A stretch of DNA of 64,000 nt, taken from the NCBI RefSeq assembly GCF_034377285.1, contig NZ_CP139715.1, positions 1,338,501 to 1,402,500 of the forward strand, written 5' to 3'. Both the position numbers and the translations under genes were made by a program. This DNA comes from Thalassobaculum sp. OXR-137. GTDB lineage: Bacteria; Pseudomonadota; Alphaproteobacteria; Thalassobaculales; Thalassobaculaceae. Shown here one piece after another: positions 33,257 to 41,830 of the stretch; within the stretch, counting starts at the first letter, position 1, and each line of letters starts with the position of its first letter. The notes under the pieces were generated by a model that ran no database searches, was not told the origin of the DNA, and saw nothing but the letters and a program-made list of their open reading frames with translations.

Positions 33257-36200
33257 ATGCGCGACCTGTTCTTCCGTTGGCCCCGGCTGACAATCCTGGT
33301 GATCGGTCTGCTGGTGATCGGCGGCCTGTCGTCGCTGGATACGATGCCGCGCCAGGAAGATCCGGAGGTGGCGCCGCGCGTCGGCGACGTGAAGGTTTAC
33401 CTGCCGGCCGCCAGCGCCATGCGGGTCGAGGCGCTGGTGACCGAGAAGATCGAAGCCGCGCTCTACGAGGTCGACGAAATCAAGAGCGTGAACTCGCGAT
33501 CGCAGTCCGGCTTCTCCGTCGTCTATATCGAACTCGAGGATCAGGTCACCGATACTGCCCCGGTATGGACGCTGATCCGCTCCAAGGTGGCCTCCGTCCA
33601 ACTGCCCGCCGGCGCCTCCGTTCCGGACGTCACGGTGGGAACGACGGCGGCGTTCACCTATCTGGTCGCCCTGACCTGGGACCTGGACGAACCGGTCGAG
33701 CTCGGGCTGCTGCGGCGGCTCGCCCGGGAACTCGAGCAGCAGACGGTCGCCTACCAGGGAACCCGCGAAGTGCAGGTGTTCGGCCTGCCGGAGGAGGAAG
33801 TCGAGGTCAGCGTATCGCTCGATGTGCTGGCCGCGAAGAGCCTGACCACCCAGGACATCGCCGACGCCATCCGGGCAGCCGACGTCAAGGTCGCCGCCGG
33901 GCAGATGCAGGGCGCGCGGAACAACCTGGTGCTGGAGGTCGACGGCGAGCTGGACAGCCTGGAGCGGATCCGGCGGACCCCGCTGCATCGCTCCGCCAGC
34001 GGCGAGCTGTTGCGGGTCGGCGACGTGGCCGAAGTCTCGAAACTCCTGCGCGAACCGCAGGCCACCCGGGCGATGGTGCGCGGCCAGCCGGCCGTCGTCG
34101 TCGGGATCAAGATGGCAGACGGGCGCCGGGTCGACCGCTGGGTCGAAGGCCTGAACGACCTCCTGACGCGGTATCGGCAGACCCTGCCGGACGGCGTGCG
34201 CGCCGAAACCATCTTCGACCAGAGCCGCCAGACCGACGAGCGGCTCGGCTCGCTTCTGGTCAACCTCCTTGCCGGTGCCGCCCTGGTAACCGCGGTTCTG
34301 TTCGTCAGCATGGGATGGCGCGCCGCCCTGCTGGTCGCCTCCGCGCTGCCCCTGTCGGTTCTGGCCGTGATGCTGGTGCTCGGCCTGTTCAAGGTGCCGC
34401 TGCACCAGGTGTCGCTGACCGGGCTCATCATCGCGCTGGGGCTTCTGATCGACAACGCGATCGTCAGCATCGACGAGTATCAGAAGGCCCGGCGCAAAGG
34501 GCTGGACCGCGGGCCGGCGATCCACGCCACCGTGGGGCGGCTCTTCGTGCCGCTGCTCGCGTCCACGGCGACGACGGGGCTGACCTTTTTGCCGCTGGTG
34601 CTCCTGCCCGGTGCCGCCGGCGAGTTCGTCGGGTCGCTCGGACTCGTGGTGATCCTGTCGGTGGCGTTCTCGTTCCTGCTGTCCGTGACCTTGCTTCCGG
34701 CGGTGGCCGCTTTTCTCGACCGGTCGGGTGGGCGCGACGTCCAGGCCGGGACGGATCGCAGCTTCCTGCGCAACGGCCTGTCGCTGCCCAGGGTGTCGCG
34801 CGTCTACAGCAGGATCATCGGGGCGAGCCTGGCCAGGCCCTGGCTCGGCATCGCGGCCGCCATCGCGATTCCGGTCGGTGGGTTCGTCGCGGCGGGGAAC
34901 CTGGTGCCGCAGTTCTTCCCGGTGGTCGACCGCGACCAGTTCCAGATCCAGCTCAAGATCGCGGACACCGCATCGCTGCAGCAGACGGAGGAGGCCGTCC
35001 AGACCATCCGCCGGATCCTGGGCGAGTACGACGGCGTTCGCCAGAGCGTGTTCTTCCTCGGCGAGAGCCCGCCCCGGGTTTTCTACAACCTCGCGCTGGC
35101 CGACGACCCGGCGCCGAATTTCGCCGCCGGTTTCGTCGACACGGTCTCGCCGGACGCCACCTTCGAGATCCTGAGAACCCTGCAGGCGCGCCTGAGCGAT
35201 GCGTTGCCCAATGCCTTCGTCCTGGCCCTGCCCTATGAGCAGGGTCCGCCGACGGGCGCTCCGGTCGAGGTCCGGCTGGCCGGGCCGGATATCGGCGTGC
35301 TGAGCGAGCTCGGCGAGCAGGTCCGGCGGATCCTGAGCGAGACCCGGAACGTCACCTATACCCGGGCAACGATCACCGGCGGCCGCCCGCGCCTCATGCT
35401 GCAGCCGGACCGGGACGAAACGGCGTTCGCCGGGTTCTCGCCGATCGACCTGGCGACGGCCCTGGACACCACCCTCGACGGCGTCGTGGGCGGTTCGATC
35501 GTCGAAGGAACCGAGGAACTGCCGGTCCGCGTGCGTGCCGCCGAGGCGGACCGTACGTCTATCGACCGGATCGCCAGCGCCACCATCCCCGGTGCCGCGG
35601 GCGCGGCCGCCGACGGCACCGTCGCCAGCGTTCCGCTGGCCGCGCTCGGCCGTTTCGAGCTAATCCCGGAAACCCCGCTGATCACCCGGCGGGATGGCCA
35701 ACGCACGAACACCGTGCAGGCCTTCGTGAAGCCCTTCAGCCTGCCGAGCGTCGCGCTCGCCGACTTCCAGCGGCGCCTCGCCGACAGCGACTTCCGGACG
35801 CCGCCCGGCTATCGGTTGACCTTCGGGGGCGAGACCGAGAAGAGCGGAGAGGCCCAGTCCAATCTGTCGAGCGTCTTCGGGACCCTGGCGGTCCTGCTGG
35901 TCGGATCCCTGGTGCTCGCCTTCAATTCCTTCCGGGCCGCCGCGGTGATCGTGGCGGTTGCGGTGCTCAGCGTCGGCGGCGGCCTGTTGTCGCTATGGAT
36001 ATTCGGCATCCCTCTCGGCTTCATCGCCGTGGTCGGATGCATGGGGCTCGTCGGGCTGGCGATCAACGACAGCATCGTCGTCCTGTCGGCACTCCGCCAC
36101 GATCCCGGCGCCATGGCCGGCGATCTCGGCGCCGCCCAGAGGGTCGTGATGGACGGCACCCGTCATGTGCTGTCGACGACGGTGACGACGGTCGGCGGCT

Positions 36201-36340
36201 TCCTGCCGCTGATCATCTGGGGCGGCCTGTTCTGGCCGCCACTGGCGATCGCGGTCTCCGGAGGCATGATCGGGGCGACCATGCTCGCGCTGTTCTTCGT
36301 CCCTCCGGTCTTCGTTCTGACGAACAGGTTCCGCCGCTAG
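33257..36340 (+). CDS. RND-type efflux pump, inner-membrane permease (AcrB/HAE1 family)
   Basis: A 1027-residue pump with the expected 12 membrane segments and two large periplasmic loops. MPRQEDPEVAPR near residue 31 is the conserved opening after the first membrane helix. The proton-relay aspartate of TM4 lies in GLIIALGLLIDNAIVSIDEYQ near residue 396. VDRDQFQIQLKI and the C-terminal half VVGCMGLVGLAINDSIVVLSAL follow the family plan. It uses the proton gradient to export compounds. It is the last gene of the cNMP-CPBP/adaptor operon and may export or traffic a product of the adjacent lipid locus, which is inference. Confidence 0.93.
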   Translation: MRDLFFRWPRLTILVIGLLVIGGLSSLDTMPRQEDPEVAPRVGDVKVYLPAASAMRVEALVTEKIEAALYEVDEIKSVNSRSQSGFSVVYIELEDQVTDTAPVWTLIRSKVASVQLPAGASVPDVTVGTTAAFTYLVALTWDLDEPVELGLLRRLARELEQQTVAYQGTREVQVFGLPEEEVEVSVSLDVLAAKSLTTQDIADAIRAADVKVAAGQMQGARNNLVLEVDGELDSLERIRRTPLHRSASGELLRVGDVAEVSKLLREPQATRAMVRGQPAVVVGIKMADGRRVDRWVEGLNDLLTRYRQTLPDGVRAETIFDQSRQTDERLGSLLVNLLAGAALVTAVLFVSMGWRAALLVASALPLSVLAVMLVLGLFKVPLHQVSLTGLIIALGLLIDNAIVSIDEYQKARRKGLDRGPAIHATVGRLFVPLLASTATTGLTFLPLVLLPGAAGEFVGSLGLVVILSVAFSFLLSVTLLPAVAAFLDRSGGRDVQAGTDRSFLRNGLSLPRVSRVYSRIIGASLARPWLGIAAAIAIPVGGFVAAGNLVPQFFPVVDRDQFQIQLKIADTASLQQTEEAVQTIRRILGEYDGVRQSVFFLGESPPRVFYNLALADDPAPNFAAGFVDTVSPDATFEILRTLQARLSDALPNAFVLALPYEQGPPTGAPVEVRLAGPDIGVLSELGEQVRRILSETRNVTYTRATITGGRPRLMLQPDRDETAFAGFSPIDLATALDTTLDGVVGGSIVEGTEELPVRVRAAEADRTSIDRIASATIPGAAGAAADGTVASVPLAALGRFELIPETPLITRRDGQRTNTVQAFVKPFSLPSVALADFQRRLADSDFRTPPGYRLTFGGETEKSGEAQSNLSSVFGTLAVLLVGSLVLAFNSFRAAAVIVAVAVLSVGGGLLSLWIFGIPLGFIAVVGCMGLVGLAINDSIVVLSALRHDPGAMAGDLGAAQRVVMDGTRHVLSTTVTTVGGFLPLIIWGGLFWPPLAIAVSGGMIGATMLALFFVPPVFVLTNRFRR

Positions 36341-37770
36341 GGCGAGGCCGTGGCGTCCAGGGCGCGCGCCAGGCTGTCGACGATCTTCCGATCCGCTGAC
36401 TGGGCGACGTTGAAGCGCATGTAGCCGGCGGCGACGGGCGACGGACTGAATGCGCTGCCGGGCGCCAGGACGACGCCGTCTGCCAGACAGTGCCGCGCGA
36501 CGGCGGCGGAATCGGCGCCGTCCGGCAGGCGCATCCACACGAACATGCCCGCCTGGGGCCGGATCCACGGCGTCATCCCGAGCGCCGCCAGTTGGTCGAT
36601 GGTCGTGTCCATTGCCGCGGCAAGGCGCAGGCGTACCGCGTCCATATGTCTGCGATAGCCGCCGTCGGTCAGGGCCGACAGGACGGTCTCGGCGGCCAGC
36701 CGGCTGCCGGCGAAGCTGGTGGCGATCCGCAGGTCGCACAGGCTGTCGATCCAGTCGGCGCGGCCGGCGATGAAGCCGCAGCGCATCGATGCCGACAGGG
36801 TCTTGGAGAAGCTGCCGATATGAAGCACCCGGTTCAGTCCGTCGAACGCGGCCAATCTCGGCGCGGGCGTGAGTTCGAAATCGGCGAAGATGTCGTCTTC
36901 CACGATGACCAGCCCGGCACGCTCCGCCAGGGTCAGGACCTGGTGAGCGGTGGCCGGGGACAGGGTCGCGCCGGTCGGGTTGTGGATCGCCGAATTGGTG
37001 ATGTAGAGGCGCGGACGGTGGGTCTCCAGCGCGGCCGAGAACGCCGCCGCATCCGGCCCCACCGGGGTGTAGGGCACGCCGACCACCCGGGCGCGGTGGG
37101 CTTTCAGCAGCGCGTGGAAATTGAAGTAGCAGGGGTCGTCGACCAGCACGGTATCGCCCGGCTCCAGCAGAAACCGGCAGATCAGGTCGATCGCCTGGGT
37201 TCCGGAATCGGTCAGCAGAACCCGGTCCGGGGTCGCGGCGATACCCAGGGCGGCCATGCGCCGCACCAGGACCTGACGCAGCGCCGGCAGGCCGAGGGGA
37301 GTGCCGTAATCCGACAGGGTGGCCGCCGCTCCCCGCGCGCTCGTCCGGACCGCGCGCCGCATCGCCTCCTGCGGCATCCAGGAGGAGGGCAGCCAGCCGC
37401 AGCCGGGCTTGAGCGTGCGCTCGTCGGCGTCGAGCGACTGGCGGGAGATCCACAGCGGATCTACCTCCCGGTTCCGCTTCGGGCCGATCTCCGCCAGGGC
37501 GAGGGGGGCGACCGGGCCGCAGACATAGAACCCGGCCCCGGGGCGGGAGCGGATCACCCCTTCCGCCGCCAGCCGCTCATAGGCTTCCACCACCGTCGAC
37601 ACCGAGACCTTCATCGTCTTCGCCTGGGCGCGGATCGACGGAAGGCGGGCGCCCGGCAGCAGGGTTCGGGCGGCGATGCGGGAGCGAATGGCGGACATCA
37701 CCGCCTCGATCCGCGTGGGTTCCGGGGCCGCCGGTGCGCGGGAGAGTGTGCGGGGCTGGGCGAGATCCAT
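36337..37770 (-). CDS. MocR-type regulator (GntR helix-turn-helix + aminotransferase domain)
   Basis: A 477-residue PdxR/MocR-like protein. The N-terminal winged helix lies at about residues 18-85 (LLPGARLPSIRAQAKTMKVS, then VVEAYERLAAEGVI). A fold type I aminotransferase domain follows, with a PLP lysine in HIGSFSKTLSASMRCGF near residue 316 and NPTGATLSPA near residue 241. Such regulators sense an amino compound through PLP. The gene is divergent from an EamA exporter, its probable target, and a clear inverted repeat lies between them. Its stop overlaps the RND stop by 4 bases. Confidence 0.9.
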   Translation of the reverse strand: MDLAQPRTLSRAPAAPEPTRIEAVMSAIRSRIAARTLLPGARLPSIRAQAKTMKVSVSTVVEAYERLAAEGVIRSRPGAGFYVCGPVAPLALAEIGPKRNREVDPLWISRQSLDADERTLKPGCGWLPSSWMPQEAMRRAVRTSARGAAATLSDYGTPLGLPALRQVLVRRMAALGIAATPDRVLLTDSGTQAIDLICRFLLEPGDTVLVDDPCYFNFHALLKAHRARVVGVPYTPVGPDAAAFSAALETHRPRLYITNSAIHNPTGATLSPATAHQVLTLAERAGLVIVEDDIFADFELTPAPRLAAFDGLNRVLHIGSFSKTLSASMRCGFIAGRADWIDSLCDLRIATSFAGSRLAAETVLSALTDGGYRRHMDAVRLRLAAAMDTTIDQLAALGMTPWIRPQAGMFVWMRLPDGADSAAVARHCLADGVVLAPGSAFSPSPVAAGYMRFNVAQSADRKIVDSLARALDATASP

Positions 37771-37814
37771 CCGGTCGGTTCCTGGTTGTGCGGCTATATA
37801 GACCATAACAGTTC

Positions 37815-37832
37815 GTGCAAATTGTATTGCAC
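37815..37832. promoter_or_regulatory. Inverted-repeat operator GTGCAA-N6-TTGCAC
   Basis: A perfect 6-base inverted repeat with a 6-base AT-rich centre lies midway between the MocR regulator and the EamA gene. On the minus strand its TTGCAC half, followed after 16 bases by TATAGC, could be the regulator's own promoter, so bound protein would block it. Confidence 0.5.
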
Positions 37833-37900
37833 TGTCCCTGGCCCGTCCACGGCTCCCCGGCGACAAAGTCCTTCTGGGTGCAGCGATAGCGGAGGCAGGA

Positions 37901-38764
37901 ATGGACAGATCGTTGGGCGGCTGGATCAACGGCTTCATCGGCATGGTCATCTTCTCGGGCTCCCTGCCGGCGACCCGCCTGGCGGTGCTCGAGTTCGATC
38001 CGGTCTTCCTGACGGGGCTGCGGGCGGTGATCGCCGGGCTCCTGGGCTTGGCGGTTCTGCTGCTGCTGCGCCAGAAGCGGCCGCCGCGCGAGGTGCTGCC
38101 CTCGCTGATCATCGTGGCGCTGGGGGTGGTGGTCGGGTTTCCGCTGCTGACCGCGCTGGCGCTGCAGTATGTGTCCTCGGCCCATTCGATTCTTTTCATC
38201 GGCCTGCTGCCCCTGGCAACGGCGACCTTCGGCTTCCTGCGGGCGGGGGAACGGCCGCGGCCCGCCTTCTGGCTGTTCTCGGCGGCCGGTGCGGCCATGG
38301 TGGTCGGGTTCTCCCTGGCCCATGGGCTCGGCGAGGTGACGTGGGGCGATCCGCTGATGGTGGCGGCGATCGTGGTCTGCGGCCTGGGCTACGCCGAGGG
38401 TGGACGGCTGTCGCGCACGGTGGGCGGTTGGCAGGTGATCTCCTGGGCGCTGGTCCTGTCCTTGCCGGCGACCCTCGCCCTGACCTGGGCGACGATGCCG
38501 GCGACAGTGGACGGGGTCGGCGCCGCGGCCTGGGGCGGGCTCGCCTATGTCTCGCTGTTCAGCATGCTGATCGGCTTCGTGTTCTGGTATCGCGGCCTGG
38601 CGCTGGGCGGCATCGCCGCCGTCGGTCAGCTCCAACTCCTCCAGCCGTTCTTCGGGCTTGCCCTGGCGGCATTTGTCGTCGGGGAGACGGTGAGCTGGGC
38701 CATGCTCGGGCTGACGGTCTGCATCGTCGGCTGCGTTGCCGGCGCCCGGCGCTTCGCGGCGTAA
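37901..38764 (+). CDS. EamA/DMT-family exporter
   Basis: A 287-residue protein with ten predicted membrane segments made of two EamA repeats (about residues 8-135 and 145-285). GSLPATRLAVLEFDPVFLTG near the start and LQLLQPFFGLALAAFVVGE near residue 245 are typical of drug/metabolite transporters. Export of an amino acid or related amine is likely given the divergent MocR regulator. The substrate is unknown. Confidence 0.87.
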   Translation: MDRSLGGWINGFIGMVIFSGSLPATRLAVLEFDPVFLTGLRAVIAGLLGLAVLLLLRQKRPPREVLPSLIIVALGVVVGFPLLTALALQYVSSAHSILFIGLLPLATATFGFLRAGERPRPAFWLFSAAGAAMVVGFSLAHGLGEVTWGDPLMVAAIVVCGLGYAEGGRLSRTVGGWQVISWALVLSLPATLALTWATMPATVDGVGAAAWGGLAYVSLFSMLIGFVFWYRGLALGGIAAVGQLQLLQPFFGLALAAFVVGETVSWAMLGLTVCIVGCVAGARRFAA

Positions 38765-38919
38765 CGGGGGCGTCCGTCGGGCTGGTGCCCCTTTCATTCC
38801 CGGCGTAAACTCGTCGCAAATCAGGCCGACCCGACAGCCGCAGGGCCAGGACGGAGACGGCACGAGATCGGGGCGATTGCCCGGCGGGGCGGTCGTCCGT
38901 TGGGGAAGGGGCGTCCGCC

Positions 38920-39714
38920 ATGAGCACCGATCAACCGCATATCCACATATCGCCGGTTCCGCGCCTTGCCGTGCGGGCCGCCGGCCTCGACGACATCCGC
39001 GCAGCCCTCGCCGCCGGGTTCCGCGACACCCTGGCGGTGCCCATTCTCAGTCTGTTCTTCGGGCTGGTCTGCGCGCTGTTCGGGGCGGTCCTGGTCTCCA
39101 GCCTGGTGGTGTTCGATCAGATCCTGATCGCCATCGCCGCCGGGGTAGGGTTTCCGCTGGTAGCGCCCTTCCTGGCGGCGGGCCTGTACGAGATCTCGCG
39201 CCGCCGCAGCCGGGGGGAGCCGTTCTCCGCCGCCGACATCTTCCTGGTGGTGTTCGCCCAGCGCGGCCGGCAGCTCGGCTGGATGAGCTTCGTCGTCCTG
39301 TTCGTGTTCTGGATGTGGGCCTATCAGGTGCGGCTGGTGATGGCCCTGACCCTGGGCTATCGCGGCATGAGCTCCCCCGAGGCCTTCGTCACCGTGCTGT
39401 TCACCACCTCCCACGGGGCGTCGTTCCTGATCGTCGGGACCATCGTCGGCGCCGTGCTGTCGACGGTCCTGTATTCGCTGACCGTGATCTCCATGCCGCT
39501 GCTGCTGGACAAGGAGGTCGACTTCATCACCGCCATGATCACCAGCGTGAAGACCGTCCTGGCGAGCCCGGTCGTGATGCTGGTCTGGGGGGCGGTCGTC
39601 GGTGGGTTGACCCTGCTGGCCATCGCGCCGGCCTTCCTCGGCGTGATCGTGATCTTCCCGATCCTGGGCCATACGACCTGGCACCTCTACGACCGGCTGG
39701 TATCCGAGGCGTAG
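38920..39714 (+). CDS. DUF2189 membrane protein
   Basis: A 264-residue protein with about six hydrophobic segments. The pattern GLDDIRAALAAGFRDTLAVP near residue 22, VGFPLVAPFLAAGLYEISRR near residue 75 and GHTTWHLYDRLV at the C-terminus fits the DUF2189 family of unknown function. It stands alone, between the EamA gene and the convergent leuA, and the two share a terminator hairpin. No function is proposed. Confidence 0.85.
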   Translation: MSTDQPHIHISPVPRLAVRAAGLDDIRAALAAGFRDTLAVPILSLFFGLVCALFGAVLVSSLVVFDQILIAIAAGVGFPLVAPFLAAGLYEISRRRSRGEPFSAADIFLVVFAQRGRQLGWMSFVVLFVFWMWAYQVRLVMALTLGYRGMSSPEAFVTVLFTTSHGASFLIVGTIVGAVLSTVLYSLTVISMPLLLDKEVDFITAMITSVKTVLASPVVMLVWGAVVGGLTLLAIAPAFLGVIVIFPILGHTTWHLYDRLVSEA

Positions 39715-39719
39715 ACATG

Positions 39720-39753
39720 AAAAAGGCGGGCGCGGGATCGTCCCGCACCCGCC
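39720..39753 (-). terminator. Intrinsic terminator of leuA
   Basis: A 13-base stem (39725-39737 with 39741-39753) closes on a 3-base loop and is followed on the minus strand by five T. The one imperfect pair is a G-U in the minus-strand RNA but a C-A mismatch in the plus-strand RNA, which shows that leuA is the intended user. Confidence 0.85.
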
Positions 39754-39774
39754 CGAAAGGTCGTCCGCCCTGGA

Positions 39775-41451
39775 TTACAGGCGGTTACACGCGCTCACCA
39801 CGGCCTTGATCGGCGCGAGCGTGATGTCGGTGTCGATGCCCACGCCGAAGATGCTGGTGCCGGTCTCGTCCGGAACCTTGAGCTCGATATAGGCGGCGGC
39901 CTCGGCGTCGGAGCCGACCGAGCGGGTGTGCTCCACATAGTCCTTGAGCTTGAATTTCAGCCCGAATTCCTTGCGCATCATGTGCGAGAAGGCGTTGACC
40001 GGGCCGTTGCCCTGGCCGGTGATCGTCTTCTCCGTGCCGTTGTCGGTGAGCACGGCATTGACCTCGACGACCTGGTTCGAGCCGGGTACCCGGCGGGATT
40101 CGAAGTTGACCAGGTTGAACCGGCCCTCCGGCTGGGTGACGTATTCCTTCTCGAAGGCGTTCCAGATCTCCTGGCTGGAGATCTCCTGGCTGCTGGCGTC
40201 GGTCAGCCGCTGGATGACCTGGCTGAACTGGGCCTGCCATTCCTTGGGAAGCCGAATGTGGTGGTCGTTCTCCAGCACATAGGCGATGCCGCCCTTGCCC
40301 GACTGCGAGTTCACCCGGATCACCGCCTCGTAGTCCCGGCCGATATCGTGCGGATCGATCGGCAGGTAGGGAACCTCCCACACGCCGCTATTCGCCGCCT
40401 TGATCGCCTTCATGCCCTTATTGATCGCGTCCTGGTGCGACCCGGAGAAGGCGGTGTGCACCAGCTCGCCGGCATAGGGATGGCGCGGGTGGATCGGCAG
40501 CTGGTTGCAGTATTCCGCCGTCTCCATCAGGCCGTTGATGTCGGAGAAGTCCAGCTTCGGGTCGACGCCCTGGGTGAACAGGTTCAGGCCCAGGGTGACG
40601 ATGTCCACGTTGCCGGTGCGCTCGCCGTTGCCGAACAGGGTGCCTTCGACCCGGTCGGCGCCGGCCATCACCGCCAGCTCGGCCGCCGCCACGCCGGTGC
40701 CCCGGTCGTTATGCGGGTGGACCGACAGGCAGATCCGGTCGCGCCGGCTGAAGTTGCGGTGCATCCACTCGATCTGGTCGGCATAGATGTTCGGCGTCGA
40801 CATCTCGACGGTGGAGGGCAGGTTCAGGATGATCTGGTTGTCGACCACCGGCGCCCAGATATCCATGACCGCCTCGCAGACCTCCAGCGCATAGTCCAGC
40901 TCGGTGCCGGTGAAGCTCTCCGGCGAATACTGGAGCTGAACGTTCTGGCCCTTCAGCATCGGCAGACGGTCGCGCACCATCTCCGCGCCGTCGGTGGCGA
41001 TCTTCTTCACGCCCTCCTGGTCCTGCTGGAACACCACCCGGCGCTGCAGCTCCGAGGTCGAGTTGTACAGGTGGATGATGACGTTCTTGGCGCCCAGCAC
41101 GCTCTCGAAGGTGCGCTGGACCAGATGTTCGCGGGCCTGGGTCAGAACCTGGATGGTGACGTCATCGGGGATCAGGTTCTCCTCGATGAGCTGGCGCACG
41201 AAATTGAAGTCGGTGTCCGAGGCGGACGGGAACCCGACCTCGATCTGCTTGAAGCCCATCTTGACCAGCGCATCCCACATCCGCCGCTTGCGGGCGCCGT
41301 CCATCGGGTCGACCAGAGCCTGGTTGCCGTCGCGGAGATCGACCGAGCACCAGATCGGGGCGGTGTCGATCACCTTGTCCGGCCAGGACCGCTTGGGCAG
41401 ATCGACCTGGGCGTAGGCGCGGTATTTGTGGATCGGCATGCGGTTCAACAT
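39775..41451 (-). CDS. leuA: 2-isopropylmalate synthase
   Basis: A 558-residue enzyme, the long LeuA form that condenses acetyl-CoA with 2-oxoisovalerate as the first step of leucine synthesis. The DRE-TIM barrel opens with SVDLRDGNQALVDPM near residue 35 and carries the metal-binding HPHNDRGTGVAAAELAVMAG near residue 243 and GNGERTGNVDIVTLGLN near residue 273. The C-terminal 150 residues are the regulatory LeuA dimer domain that binds leucine. It is monocistronic, with a strong terminator. An alternative start at the ATG five codons on is possible. Confidence 0.95.
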   Translation of the reverse strand: MLNRMPIHKYRAYAQVDLPKRSWPDKVIDTAPIWCSVDLRDGNQALVDPMDGARKRRMWDALVKMGFKQIEVGFPSASDTDFNFVRQLIEENLIPDDVTIQVLTQAREHLVQRTFESVLGAKNVIIHLYNSTSELQRRVVFQQDQEGVKKIATDGAEMVRDRLPMLKGQNVQLQYSPESFTGTELDYALEVCEAVMDIWAPVVDNQIILNLPSTVEMSTPNIYADQIEWMHRNFSRRDRICLSVHPHNDRGTGVAAAELAVMAGADRVEGTLFGNGERTGNVDIVTLGLNLFTQGVDPKLDFSDINGLMETAEYCNQLPIHPRHPYAGELVHTAFSGSHQDAINKGMKAIKAANSGVWEVPYLPIDPHDIGRDYEAVIRVNSQSGKGGIAYVLENDHHIRLPKEWQAQFSQVIQRLTDASSQEISSQEIWNAFEKEYVTQPEGRFNLVNFESRRVPGSNQVVEVNAVLTDNGTEKTITGQGNGPVNAFSHMMRKEFGLKFKLKDYVEHTRSVGSDAEAAAYIELKVPDETGTSIFGVGIDTDITLAPIKAVVSACNRL

Positions 41452-41830
41452 CGTCTTTCCTCCTGGGGCGCGCCGCCGGTCCGATCCCTCTTCGGGGCAG
41501 TCGGGGGCCTTGGGCGGGCGCCGGATTATCGTCGCTCTCGTCTGCTGGTAGGTGTCGCCGCCACGCCACAGGAACGGGAAATTTCGAACGCAGCTCGAGC
41601 GTCCGGAATTTTCGATACCTGTTGGGGGTCACTGCCGAACATCAGGTCGGCCTCAATGGAACCTTGGGGTGGACGCGCGGGGGCGAACGAATCTGTCCCG
41701 GTCTCTCTTCAGAGAGCCGGGCAAATAAGTCGCAGGCCGAGCATCGCGGTTCCGAACATCATGGCAGCAGTTGAGCCATAAGCGCGTCTTACGGTCAAGT
41801 CCGGACTGGCGCGTTCCATCGCAGCAACGT
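41452..41830. other. 379-base divergent gap between leuA and the lpxR-like gene
   Basis: I see no convincing leucine-rich leader peptide and no RNA gene. A short imperfect hairpin (CCGGTCTCT-N4-AGAGAGCCGG) at about 41698-41720 is the only structure. The sequence before the leuA start includes an AGGAAAG ribosome site on the minus strand. Confidence 0.4.

Noticed and set aside
31973..34525. An 850-codon minus-strand frame over the adaptor and RND genes
   Set aside because: Same kind of antisense shadow; both plus-strand proteins match known families along their whole length.
20693..36340. Prophage or integrative element at the tRNA-Leu
   Set aside because: No integrase, transposase, phage structural gene or duplicated tRNA end was seen; only the position next to the tRNA suggests acquisition.
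41452..41830. Leucine leader peptide or T-box ahead of leuA
   Set aside because: No short frame with a run of leucine codons and no T-box signature could be found on the minus strand; the small open frames there have ordinary composition.
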